In this document: positions 11,501 through 19,011 of the stretch, piece after piece
Layout of the letters: each line of letters begins with the position of its first letter
Position numbering within the stretch: position 1 is the first letter of the stretch
From: Sanguinoderma infundibulare
Taxonomy: Eukaryota > Basidiomycota > Agaricomycetes > Polyporales > Polyporaceae
Direction of reading: 5' to 3'
NCBI GenBank assembly: GCA_032821775.1
Contig: JAVLRN010000002.1
Location: 1,426,001-1,490,000 of the forward strand
DNA: 64,000 bases
Notes under the pieces: generated by a model
What the model was told of the DNA's origin: nothing
Seen by the model: the letters and a program-made list of their open reading frames with translations, nothing else
Databases searched by the model: none
Translations under genes and position numbers: made by a program

Positions 11501-12457
11501 ATTGAACGAACGCTCCTCGAATACGTCAGAGTAATCCCTATAGTGTTCAGGGACTGACTCTTCAAACGTCTTAGAACCTTTTGTGGCATGGTCTTTGATA
11601 GCAAGATCCATAGCAACGCTTTGCCTACGTATTCGCTCTGATCGAGACTGTAAGTACTGCTTGGTATGTAACATGAAGATTCGTTCGTCATCGGATAAGA
11701 TGCGTTCACAGGTAGAAGGACATCGATCGAACTCGATGGTTTTCTTCTTCCAATCGATCATCGGGTTATGGTGATTGATCCACTCGTGTCCGAGGAATAA
11801 ATCAGCTTTTCCGAGATCTGTGACTAAGAACTGCATTTTTTCTTGGTGATTTCCGATGCGTACAAATAGTTCAACATAGTGGGTGATTAATCCACCAGTG
11901 TTGGCTGAACCATCTGCATTGTAGACTTCAATGGCTTCTGGAAAAGGAACCATCTCTAGTCCAAATCTTCGTACTAAATCTCGATGTACACATGACCCGG
12001 TACAGCCAGTGTCCACAAGACCAACAAGATCCAAAGTGCGATTGGTTTTGGGATCTATGATGGTTAAAGGAACGTCTAGCTGTCGGCGACCTCCGAGACC
12101 GCGTGTTACAGCAAATAACTTAGGTCCGGTCGTCGTGATCGAAAAGGCGTTAGTTTTGATTTTGGGTGTCTGCACACTAGACGCTTTTTTCGATGTTTTT
12201 GGATTTTTGGAAGAGAAATTAAGCACGGATTCCCGTCCGCCGCGCTGATCATTGCCTGTATGTTGGCTCCGATGATCAGACGTCTCTTCGGTAGTGGTAC
12301 GATGTAAAAGTACAGTAGTGTCCATATCAGTATGTAGGTTTTTCTGCTTTTCTGTATCCGAGACAGGTAAAGGAAATGGTACCGTAACGAGAGGTGTACA
12401 TAAGGAATCTATAGTAAAAGTGTCATTCAAGATAGGGTGCTCGAAGGGTGTGCTCAC
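8522..12457 (-). CDS. pol: Retrotransposon Pol polyprotein (1311 aa)
   Basis: One uninterrupted frame. Domains in order: aspartic protease with DTG at residues 149-151; reverse transcriptase about 360-545 with YLDD at 492-495; RNase H about 635-755 (ECDASQFAIG, DRELLS, NDH); integrase with an HHCC zinc region about 845-890 (HHDS...CTTC) and catalytic D916, D976 and E1012; and a C-terminal chromodomain about 1207-1262 (EVLDSR...YLVRWK...TW). The chromodomain places the element among chromoviruses, whose integrases are guided to modified histones. The nominal first codon is GTG at 12457, overlapping the gag stop as GTGA. The pol frame is open for about 60 nt upstream within gag, so expression by -1 frameshift or termination-reinitiation is likely. 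Confidence 0.95.
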   Translation of the reverse strand: MSTPFEHPILNDTFTIDSLCTPLVTVPFPLPVSDTEKQKNLHTDMDTTVLLHRTTTEETSDHRSQHTGNDQRGGRESVLNFSSKNPKTSKKASSVQTPKIKTNAFSITTTGPKLFAVTRGLGGRRQLDVPLTIIDPKTNRTLDLVGLVDTGCTGSCVHRDLVRRFGLEMVPFPEAIEVYNADGSANTGGLITHYVELFVRIGNHQEKMQFLVTDLGKADLFLGHEWINHHNPMIDWKKKTIEFDRCPSTCERILSDDERIFMLHTKQYLQSRSERIRRQSVAMDLAIKDHATKGSKTFEESVPEHYRDYSDVFEERSFNTLPEHRPYDHVIELLPDAKPYCGKLYPMTLEEQQKLDEFLEENLSTGRIRTSKSPWGAPFFFVKKKDGKLRPVQDYRKLNSMTKKNKYPLPLINELLDKLKGANYYSKLDIRWGYNNIRMQNGDEEKAAFITNRGLYEPLVMFFGLSNSPATFQMMMNDIFRELILQGKVIVYLDDILVFTSTLEEHRQVVRKVLQILRENRLSCKPEKCEFETQRTEYLRHIISPGKIEMDPVKVAGIADWPIPTEKRHVQEFLGFVNFYRKFIKDFSKIAAPLNRLTGKVDWQWTSNEQAAFEQLKLAVTTFPILAIPNDDDKFRVECDASQFAIGAVLSQLQDGQWKPLAYLSKSLTPAEKNYDIWDRELLSVHTALDEWRHFLLGARQTFEIQNDHQNLGYFRKPQKLNTRQARWQIDLQDFDFELVHKPGSTMKKVDSLSRRPDHSDDMDQNDDIILLKPEWFRVTQIDGVSNLIEAIKASYPIQEASVLQELERQNPMFEKHEDGFIYRRGRIIVPEHDRSLIGRIIQSHHDSVTAGHPGQKKTQELVQRSYWWHSIKKDVADYVKGCTTCAVTKSDNKKRAAPLNPNPTPSRNWEFVSVDMILGMPLVDGKNAVLVFVDMKSKDFIAIPCSNELSSEGYANLFIQHVVTNHSMPTRIWSDRGSNFVSSFVKNVYKKLGIVGNPSTAYHPQTDGQTERVNQEIETYLRAFLNHKMTDWIEHLSMAMYTHRIRKHESTGQSPFFLNHGFEPFTGVEIAKEVPNESAEQFAQRMKEISDQSAQALNLAKEAMKRHYDEHRRGSLDYQVGDWVYLSALNITTDRPSKKLDHKWWGPFQIKSKIGKAAYELKLGRKLMGLHPVFNEILLKPSVDPKFPNQKRPAVVAPAKVGDSAVPAEVLDSRFKSGVIQYLVRWKIGETEKPRTENTWITRPKLLKEYKLKDLADAYHKANPTAPREPTIVIPPRATLRFHDPERLGWDKWHRKYAAWKSDAVADKDL

Positions 12458-13731
12458 TCCGAGCTCTCGGCGAAATCCTCGACAGTGGGGTAAAAGGATA
12501 CTTCGTCTTCTTGCTCTACTCCGCTGAGTATGTCCGTGAGTTCTTCAGGATTTTCGAGCGCGAAGCGTCGAAGTTGTTCCTGGAAGAAATCAAAACCTTC
12601 ATCACTACTCTCCCAAACTCGTATAGCCTGTCCACGGTTGGGGAAATGCCAACGATCACCACAAGTGCCTTTAGCCTTGCGCGGCTGCTTGCACTTCTTG
12701 CAGATCGCATTGCCAATCCGATCTAGATCCATAGGTTGGCCCTGACCACTTCTTCCATAGTAGGTAGTACCTGTGCCAGTGTGATGATCTCCTCGGCGTT
12801 CAGGTGCTTGGTGAGCAGGTCTGAAAGGTACTTTTGGAGTAGGGGTGGTGGGATGGCGCTGGTGAGTGTTCGAGGAAGATGACGATGTCGATGGCCGCTG
12901 GTATTGCCATGATATGGCTTGCGCCATGTATTGACGTCGAGAGTCGTCGATCTTCTCGATGCGCGTCTTCCAACCTGTTTCAGGGTGGGTAGAATCTCGG
13001 TAGTCGGTCGGACCTGGGGGATTGCCGGTGTCATGGATGCGCTCGATGATCCGCTGGTCACAGGCACGCTTGCACAAGTTGACAACCTGCGCGGTGTTGA
13101 GCGTATACCCGGCCTTGGAACAGAGATCTTCAAACTCTCGGAAGAAAGTTTGTGCATCCCGACCCTTCATACGATACTGTTCCAGCTGGTACTGAGCTGT
13201 GACAGCTTCGTTCGGGTCCTTGAACGTTGCATCCATGGTCGTCCAAAAGGCTCTGTCATCCTGGAAGGTCCAAGCGTTTGGGTAAGCAGCGGTATTGAAA
13301 TGGGCCTTCGTGAATGCGAGTCTCCATCCATCGATCGCAGAATTGCCTCGGCAGAGAGCAATTATTGAAGAGATGCCATTATCTTTGTCAGCGCCGGCCA
13401 CGTATACGGAAACGTCGGATTTCCACGTAGCGTATTTCGCTCGGTCACCGTCGAAGTCCGCTGGGATAGGAATCTTGATTCGACGGGCACGTTGCTGTGG
13501 GTTGAGGGCGGTGACAAGGTCATTGATGGCTGCGATGACGTTGTTGATGTCCTGCTGCGCCATGTTGCTTGCCTGGGGTTGTACAGTTCCTGGTGGCGGT
13601 ACTGTTCCTGAAGTGTGACTAGGAACGGGGATGGGCAGTTGAACAATGGGCGCTGGGGCAGAGATGGGTGCGACTTCGGGAGTGGGATCTGCGTATGGCT
13701 GTGTGGCTTCTTCGGCAATGGGGATGTCCAC
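12454..13731 (-). CDS. gag: Retrotransposon Gag (425 aa)
   Basis: Nucleocapsid/capsid protein of the element. ATG at 13731, TGA at 12456-12454. Residues 1-50 are Pro-rich. The central part contains the capsid-like helical region with WTTMDATF and YRMKGRDAQTFFREFEDLC, typical of fungal Ty3/gypsy Gag. Near residue 340 a Cys cluster (CKKC, then GTCGDRWH) replaces a canonical CCHC knuckle and may still bind RNA or zinc. The C-terminus is acidic. The last codons overlap the open pol frame, and no classical slippery heptamer is obvious there. Confidence 0.9.
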   Translation of the reverse strand: MDIPIAEEATQPYADPTPEVAPISAPAPIVQLPIPVPSHTSGTVPPPGTVQPQASNMAQQDINNVIAAINDLVTALNPQQRARRIKIPIPADFDGDRAKYATWKSDVSVYVAGADKDNGISSIIALCRGNSAIDGWRLAFTKAHFNTAAYPNAWTFQDDRAFWTTMDATFKDPNEAVTAQYQLEQYRMKGRDAQTFFREFEDLCSKAGYTLNTAQVVNLCKRACDQRIIERIHDTGNPPGPTDYRDSTHPETGWKTRIEKIDDSRRQYMAQAISWQYQRPSTSSSSSNTHQRHPTTPTPKVPFRPAHQAPERRGDHHTGTGTTYYGRSGQGQPMDLDRIGNAICKKCKQPRKAKGTCGDRWHFPNRGQAIRVWESSDEGFDFFQEQLRRFALENPEELTDILSGVEQEDEVSFYPTVEDFAESSE

Positions 13732-14693
13732 GGGTTCGTCAACTTCGATCGGCTGCTGGATGATCTGGTCTTCTGGTTCTGGGTCTGGGGCTTCGACTTC
13801 GATCGGCTGCTGTTCTTTCTCGGAAGAGTCGTCGTCGTCAGGCGCTCTCCAACTGCCGGTGCGTACAACGGGTGGTCCTGGCTCGGGTACGGGATCGGGC
13901 CAGTAGTCGCAGAGGTTTGGGAATTGTATACCAGACTGGAGTCTAGCACCGTTGTGTCTGTGGGGACAATATCGGTAGAAGCAGAAGTCGTGTTCGGTGC
14001 GAAGGGGATTGAAGACGTATGACCAGAAGTGATCGTTTGAACCAAGGACAAAGAGTCGGAAACGGAAGTGGATGAAGTGCCTGCAAAAGTGTTCCTGGAC
14101 GGAGTGACTGTCGATGGCTTGGGTGTTTTGATAGCCTTTGCAGTCAGCTGCGGTTGGATTTGTGCTGTTTCGTCGTCGGTTGGGACACTTGCGGTAGATG
14201 CAGGATAACCAATCTCCTCCGTTTGGTCGTGTAGGATTAGCGACCCAGTGTCTGTCGTGGTTTTCGGTGATGCGGTATACGTGAGCGGTGTTGAAACAGG
14301 GGAGTTCTGTGATGGAGTTTGCGGAAGCAATCTTGACTGACGAAGATGAGGGGAGATGTCTGATTCGAGGTCGTAGATGAGCGAGGATATCTCGGAGCCT
14401 ATCTGAGCACGGAGAAGTTTATCGTACAAAAGTGAGGAATCCAGACTGTACGTATCGATATGTATGGGTTTTGTATAGTCGTAACGCGCCTGCACTTCGT
14501 GCGGACTGACGCGGTTAATTGGGGATGGTAAAGAGTTGTAGGGTACCAGTAACACGACGCCACTGGTAGGTGCTGATGATGGGAAGGACGAAGACAGTGA
14601 GTCCGATGCGGATTTCGTCCGGGAGGTTCTTGAAAACGAGTGCGTTATGCGCCGCACTGCCTCCAAAGTGTCCAAGAGGGTAGATCTCTCCAA
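13362..14693 (-). CDS. Ser/Thr/Pro-rich overlapping ORF between the upstream ORF and gag
   Basis: A 443-codon open frame without an early ATG. It overlaps the end of the upstream ORF (14693-14515) and the first 370 bp of gag in different frames. The part unique to it, about 14514-13732, would be a low-complexity Ser/Thr/Pro-rich linker with a basic Lys/Arg stretch near its middle. Relative to the upstream ORF it is in the +1 frame. It could be reached by frameshifting from that ORF, or be a chance open frame caused by biased composition. No domain recognised. Confidence 0.3.
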   Translation of the reverse strand: MERSTLLDTLEAVRRITHSFSRTSRTKSASDSLSSSFPSSAPTSGVVLLVPYNSLPSPINRVSPHEVQARYDYTKPIHIDTYSLDSSLLYDKLLRAQIGSEISSLIYDLESDISPHLRQSRLLPQTPSQNSPVSTPLTYTASPKTTTDTGSLILHDQTEEIGYPASTASVPTDDETAQIQPQLTAKAIKTPKPSTVTPSRNTFAGTSSTSVSDSLSLVQTITSGHTSSIPFAPNTTSASTDIVPTDTTVLDSSLVYNSQTSATTGPIPYPSQDHPLYAPAVGERLTTTTLPRKNSSRSKSKPQTQNQKTRSSSSRSKLTNPWTSPLPKKPHSHTQIPLPKSHPSLPQRPLFNCPSPFLVTLQEQYRHQELYNPRQATWRSRTSTTSSQPSMTLSPPSTHSNVPVESRFLSQRTSTVTERNTLRGNPTFPYTWPALTKIMASLQ

Positions 14694-15681
14694 GATGCGT
14701 CTCGACGCCTAGAGAGAGGACTGGAGCACGAGGATACCACGTGAACTTGAGGATGAGGTGGATCTCGGCACAGTAGTCGGCTCGCTCTTGTCCCTGAAGA
14801 TAGAGAGCTTCCAGGGGACGATAGCGTGTGACGATATCGGGGTTTCTGGGGATGATGACGCGATGGGTGAACGATGTGAAGGTAGCGAAGGACGGTGATG
14901 GATCGATGCCTTTGGCGTCTTTGCAATCCTTGAGGATCTGGTTAAAGACAACCCAGTAGGACTGTGGCTTCCACTGGTAGATCCGGCTGTAGGTCTTGTC
15001 CAATCGCTCGAGGAGGAACTCGCGTTGCCGTATTTGCAAGGGGGTAAGGGTAGCGAGTGTCTCTTCACGCTGTTGCGTAGTGACGAGGGTACCGTCTGCT
15101 AGGTGCAAACGTCGTCCAGTGTCCCAGGAACCGGGATAGTTCAACCGGTATTGAGCGAAGTCTGATGCGGCTCGTTGGGTCCAAGAAGGGTAGTTTGGAT
15201 AAGGAGTGTAGGGCTCGACTGTAACAGGAGCTGAGACAGGGGCTGTGATTGGTGCAGGGGTGGGGATAGGGTTTCGGCCCTGCGTGATCTCGCGAACGAT
15301 CTCGATCGTCTGTGCCAAAAACTCCTCGGGGTTCTCGATTGTTGAGGGTACAGCGAGGGGTCTAGGTTGGCCGTGGGCGAGTCGTTCCTCGTGGATGGGA
15401 ATCGGGATAGGTGGAGGTGAAGTGGCTCGGGATTCTGGCTGCGCCTCGGGAGTCCTGTAGCGCGGACTGAGGTTACCGGATGCGTCTGGTGTGTGCGGGG
15501 GTAAATGGTAAGCGGATGGACTGGATGTAACCGAAGCAGGTAGCGGCAAGGTAGACAGATCAAAATCCGTCGCCGCAGCGTCGGAAACAGGGTCAAGGGG
15601 CGCTTGATCAGGCAACCCGTCGACAATGGATCTCTCGTCGGATGCGAGGATGACCATCGATGTGAAGATCGGTGAAGACAT
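14515..15681 (-). CDS. Extra ORF upstream of gag in the retrotransposon (388 aa)
   Basis: ATG at 15681 in a region that is only leader in most Ty3/gypsy elements; stop at 14517-14515. Residues 1-170 are Pro-rich and low in complexity, with a short helix (PEEFLAQTIEIVREIT). Residues 180-388 look like a folded domain with aromatic and charged residues (TYSRIYQWKPQSYWVVFNQI, YRPLEALYLQG, LILKFTWYPRAPVL). No known family recognised. The frame is intact beside identical LTRs, but the element is young, so intactness alone is weak evidence of use. It may be a second Gag-like or a host-derived protein. Confidence 0.6.
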   Translation of the reverse strand: MSSPIFTSMVILASDERSIVDGLPDQAPLDPVSDAAATDFDLSTLPLPASVTSSPSAYHLPPHTPDASGNLSPRYRTPEAQPESRATSPPPIPIPIHEERLAHGQPRPLAVPSTIENPEEFLAQTIEIVREITQGRNPIPTPAPITAPVSAPVTVEPYTPYPNYPSWTQRAASDFAQYRLNYPGSWDTGRRLHLADGTLVTTQQREETLATLTPLQIRQREFLLERLDKTYSRIYQWKPQSYWVVFNQILKDCKDAKGIDPSPSFATFTSFTHRVIIPRNPDIVTRYRPLEALYLQGQERADYCAEIHLILKFTWYPRAPVLSLGVETHLGEIYPLGHFGGSAAHNALVFKNLPDEIRIGLTVFVLPIISTYQWRRVTGTLQLFTIPN

Positions 15682-15829
15682 GTCGAACCGAAGCAAGAGG
15701 TGAGAAGTTGAGAATGTCGCACTCACGATCTGAGACAAGTGGATAGAGCTGTATGCGGGTCTTCAGCACTCCTGGCTACAGCTTGTAGGCTCCACCACAA
15801 GTTTGATCGGAGTTGATGCGATGGGGGTG

Positions 15830-15840
15830 AGTTTCGAGTT
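15830..15840 (-). promoter_or_regulatory. Primer-binding site, self-priming (Tf1/sushi) type
   Basis: On the minus strand AACTCGAAACT begins one base after the 5' LTR. It does not match a tRNA 3' end (no TGG start). It is the exact reverse complement of AGTTTCGAGTT inside the LTR at 15924-15914. That block lies about 30 bp after a TATATAAA box and so would be the first 11 nt of the transcript. This is the arrangement of self-primed elements such as Tf1. Confidence 0.75.
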
Positions 15841-15841
15841 A

Positions 15842-16195
15842 TGATACGCCTAGGGCGCTAAGAGTAGACCGGGATACCGATCAGAGGGTTAGGTACTAGG
15901 GGGGTTGAGTACCAACTCGAAACTGAGGCCCTTCTGCCACAGCTTGAGTGGTTTATATATTGGTAGTCATGAAGTCGTTACTACATTGTGATTACTAGGT
16001 CATGGCGGTCATGAGTAATCGTGACTAAGTCGTTACTGCATGCTTTGTAAGTATGGGTCCAGGATCGCTAAGCGAACAGTAAGCGAATGTATGTAGTTAG
16101 TAATCAAAGGTACACGGATGTGGGAAAGATGACGGAGCGCTGATAAATACAGGAAAGAAATGAATAAGCGATGAATAAGCGCGCTGCGCGTGACA
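15842..16195 (-). repeat. 5' LTR of the retrotransposon
   Basis: 354-bp LTR identical by eye to 7090-7443. Inferred parts in element orientation: U3 from 16195 to 15925, transcription start about 15924, R-U5 from 15924 to 15842 (83 nt). Confidence 0.95.
15952..15959 (-). promoter_or_regulatory. TATA box of the 5' LTR
   Basis: TATATAAA on the minus strand, 28-35 bp upstream of the inferred transcript start at 15924. The spacing fits an RNA polymerase II TATA promoter. Confidence 0.65.
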
Positions 16196-16200
16196 TGGTG
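16196..16200. repeat. Target-site duplication, right copy (TGGTG)
   Basis: Matches 7085-7089 exactly. Confidence 0.9.
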
Positions 16201-16718
16201 CGACGATAATGTGTCGGGTAATTAAGGCCAAACTTAACCGATTCCCTAGATTCTCTCAGAAATTTACGTTTTTAATGTCAAGGCTTGTGTCTGGCGAGTT
16301 TTGAAGGATGCGCCCATGTCATGGTTGTTTAGAACAGATTTTTACTGCATATGTTCATCAGGGTGTGCATGTGGACGTCGTTGAGAAGGATGCAATATTT
16401 ATTCAATGGTGCTTAAGTGTCTGGAGTTAACGGAGTGGCTGTGTCGTAAGGAAAAGGGCTGTGTGCGTTTGCGCTTATTTCCTTTTCCGGTTTACCTTAC
16501 ATTACCTGCGGGCTGACGAGGTTATTCACACCGTATCGTAGTCAGTCTTATCAAATCCGTTCTCCCTTCTACGCAGACATGAGCGCTGTAACGCCGACTC
16601 ATGCAAGCTGGCCTGGCGCCAGTGAGAGAGCCTATATGTAGGCTCGTTAGCGCCAAAGGGATGGGAACGAGACTACTCCGCTTTGACACCAACAGTTCGC
16701 ACCGACTGTACGTCAGTT
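16201..16718. other. Right flank of the retrotransposon, no gene seen
   Basis: AT-richer sequence without a supported exon. It joins the target site to the polygalacturonase remnant. Confidence 0.4.
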
Positions 16719-16799
16719 GATGCCTCTTTCGAGTGCCAGAACGTCGCGCTGATGGGGGGCGACGCTTCGCTCTTCGAGACGTGCACGACCACCAGCTGA
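16719..16799 (+). pseudogene. Remnant of an exo-polygalacturonase last exon
   Basis: Twenty-six codons plus TGA that match the end of the polygalacturonase copies (DASFECQNV, then GGDASLF, then TCTTTS before the stop). The upstream exons are missing: the sequence left of about 16,700 is unrelated. It is tail to tail with F-box gene A, the same relation as polygalacturonase B and F-box gene B on the right. It therefore looks like the stump of the original partner of F-box A. Confidence 0.8.
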
Positions 16800-17074
16800 G
16801 GGGCCCGACAACCAGAAGAAGGGCTGCGTTAAGATCTAAGTCAAAGGGAGACGACAGTAGCCGTACTACAAACTTTGGATAAGGAGTTGGACGTTCTGGG
16901 ATGGCAACGTCCGGCCCACTGTGACCGTGACGAGCCTGAATCGAACTTAATAACTCGTTAAAAACGGTGGCTACAACGCTAACCGGCTTCCTACAGTCGC
17001 TATAACACAACAAGATCCAGCCGTCAACAAATCCATACCCAGTCACTCCGAACGCGGCGTGGAAATATCTAGTT

Positions 17075-18550
17075 TCAGGCGTGGAAAACTGCCAGTGATG
17101 GGAACGAGACCGCGAGCAACACCCTGTCAGCGGCCGCCACGTTCGGTAAGGACTCCCTGAAGAATGCAAAGAGATCCTGCTTCAAGTCCTCCGGGGACTC
17201 TACCTCAGGGCATATGATCAAGTGCAAGCGCACCTTGATCCTCCGTCGGTGCATCGGAGTCAACACCGCCTCCAGCCCAGCCCAGTCGCACCCCTTGATC
17301 ACCTCCAGCGGCGTCGCGGACCCCGGCGACTCGGGCGTCATGGGGTGCGAGAGGATGAAGGTGACGTTGAATGTCTCGAGAGCAGCGCTTTGGGGAAGGC
17401 CTCCGATGATGCGGCAGTACGCGTTGAACAGCGCGTAATAGTCGGAGCCCACTGTGGGATCGTCATAGGACCGGTACTCGCGCATGTGGTTCATCCAGAG
17501 GGTAAGGGTCTTCAAGCCGGGGCACCCGGCGACGTCACGCACGGCTGTTGTCGCGACGGACGTAGTCAGTTTAAAATCATACGAATTGAAAAAAAGGGGC
17601 TCACCGACATCCAAGAGGCCGGTGAGTTCCGCCGGGCACCCCGTCTTGAGACGTTGCCCGGGATGGAACTCGAATGCGCGAAGGGTGGGCGCGACCGACT
17701 GCATCGCGGAACACATCATCGCGAAGTCCGACCAGGTGTTGATGGTCGACGGACATGACGGCGCCCGGACGCTCAGGTCCTCCAAGGCCCTCGTCATCGC
17801 CGTCTGCTCGAAGATGTACCTGAGGAGCGCAGGGACGACCTCGGCCATCCAGAGCGTGCGGACCACCGGGAGCTTGAGCGACTTCGTTCCGGGCTTGAGG
17901 TCGACGTCGGGGTCAAACACCCACCCGTTCTTTTCGAACCAGTGGAGGTTCCACGTCCCTCCACGAAGCCAGAGTATGGGGGCTTCGCGGCCAGCGAATA
18001 GGTTGAGGACGTGGAACAAGGTGTCCAAGTCCCTGTGTACGACGTTGCAGTCAACGAAGGAGAGCTTGATCGGACGTTGGCAGTCGTCCTCGGCCGGGAC
18101 CACAGGCTGCACAGCGCCGTCAGGAGGGAGTACGGCGGAGCGGTGAAGCGAAAACCCCTCCAATGCTGGCATGGCAGAGACGAGGCGGGCGAGGTCGCCG
18201 AGGGTCAGCCTGGCGTAGCCGTCCAGATGGAGCACCCGCACAAGCTTGGCGAGATCCGGGCGCGCGACGAAGAAAGAGGTCGCCTCTTCAACGGAGATCG
18301 TCCAGTGAGCGAATGCCATGCCCATATATTCGGGGTCATGGGAACCAGGGAGTGGGCTGTTGAACCGGTCATCACGATCGGGATGGAGTCGAATGGCCTG
18401 TATGTCCCGCCAGAGGTGCTTTTGACTGTGCTCCACCCAGGCCTTGCAGACGAGGGCGCAATTGAGGAGAGCGAGCTTGTCGTCGTGCAAGAGATCGATG
18501 ATCTCGTAACAAATTTCGAGAGGTACGTCTAGGGAGCGGTCTGCGGCCAT
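17075..18550 (-). CDS. F-box protein, copy A (471 aa)
   Basis: Two exons: 18550-17605 and 17544-17075. The 60-bp intron has a GTGAGC donor, a CTGAC branch site and a CAG acceptor. It sits inside an open frame, so a longer unspliced reading is possible, but splicing is supported by copy B, where the unspliced frame is broken. The N-terminus carries an F-box (LDVPLEICYEIIDLL, CALVCKAW, LW), which binds Skp1 in SCF ubiquitin ligases. The rest is a leucine-rich, repeat-like region without a named domain. The substrate cannot be guessed. Copy B at 47,409-48,907 is inverted; the upstream sequence is also shared for about 280 bp. Confidence 0.85.
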   Translation of the reverse strand: MAADRSLDVPLEICYEIIDLLHDDKLALLNCALVCKAWVEHSQKHLWRDIQAIRLHPDRDDRFNSPLPGSHDPEYMGMAFAHWTISVEEATSFFVARPDLAKLVRVLHLDGYARLTLGDLARLVSAMPALEGFSLHRSAVLPPDGAVQPVVPAEDDCQRPIKLSFVDCNVVHRDLDTLFHVLNLFAGREAPILWLRGGTWNLHWFEKNGWVFDPDVDLKPGTKSLKLPVVRTLWMAEVVPALLRYIFEQTAMTRALEDLSVRAPSCPSTINTWSDFAMMCSAMQSVAPTLRAFEFHPGQRLKTGCPAELTGLLDVGEPLFFNSYDFKLTTSVATTAVRDVAGCPGLKTLTLWMNHMREYRSYDDPTVGSDYYALFNAYCRIIGGLPQSAALETFNVTFILSHPMTPESPGSATPLEVIKGCDWAGLEAVLTPMHRRRIKVRLHLIICPEVESPEDLKQDLFAFFRESLPNVAAADRVLLAVSFPSLAVFHA

Positions 18551-19011
18551 GGGAAGTCGGAGACTGGTCGAGTTGGAGCTACGTGGATGGGCCCTGAGTT
18601 AAAGTCCCGAGGTGTGGTGGCGGTTGGACCTTGCGCCGTCCAATTTATATCGGAATATTTCCGTGTGCTTTAGCCAAAGCGTTAGTCCGAGTGCGCTTTG
18701 ACTCGTTGGAGGACAATACAACGTCAGCATGGGTCAGCGCACGACAACAACAAAGAGATTGTGCTTGCTTTGCAACATCGCATATTTGGCAGGGACGTCA
18801 GCGGATTGCTCGGAGCTACTTGGGGACGAGAGGGAAAGTGGTCTTGGGAGAGGTTTGACTCTGCCGTTCGTACGCTTATTACTCACGGAAGCCTCCGCCG
18901 GCGGGGATGTGATATAGCGAAACCCATCGTTGGATATAACCAATACTTACAAACGCCCCAGCACCCCAGTACTTCTTCCGACTAGCGACCCTCACCCCAT
19001 CTCGTGCCCGC
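18551..19011. other. F-box A promoter and 3' flank of the mitochondrial carrier
   Basis: Up to about 18,830 the sequence matches, in reverse complement, the region before F-box B (47,130-47,408). Shared blocks include GCTTTGGCT with AAATATT, and CTGACGTCCCTGCCAAATAT. No gene seen. Confidence 0.5.

Larger units (their letters stand above)
7090..16195 (-). mobile_element. Full-length Ty3/gypsy chromovirus LTR retrotransposon (9106 bp)
   Basis: The element lies on the minus strand: 5' LTR at 15842-16195, 3' LTR at 7090-7443. Both LTRs are 354 bp, begin TG and end CA in element orientation, and read as identical. A TGGTG duplication flanks the insertion. In element order: 5' LTR, primer-binding site, upstream ORF (15681-14515), a Ser/Thr/Pro-rich overlapping ORF, gag (13731-12454), pol with protease, reverse transcriptase, RNase H, integrase and chromodomain (12457-8522), two small ORFs (8142-7532), polypurine tract, 3' LTR. 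Gag and pol are uninterrupted. Intact frames and identical LTRs indicate a recent insertion that may still be competent. It sits inside the interrupted left arm of the inverted duplication. Confidence 0.95.

Noticed and set aside
16522..17169. 215-codon minus-strand frame downstream of F-box A
   Set aside because: It is the antisense reading of the polygalacturonase remnant and the F-box 3' end.
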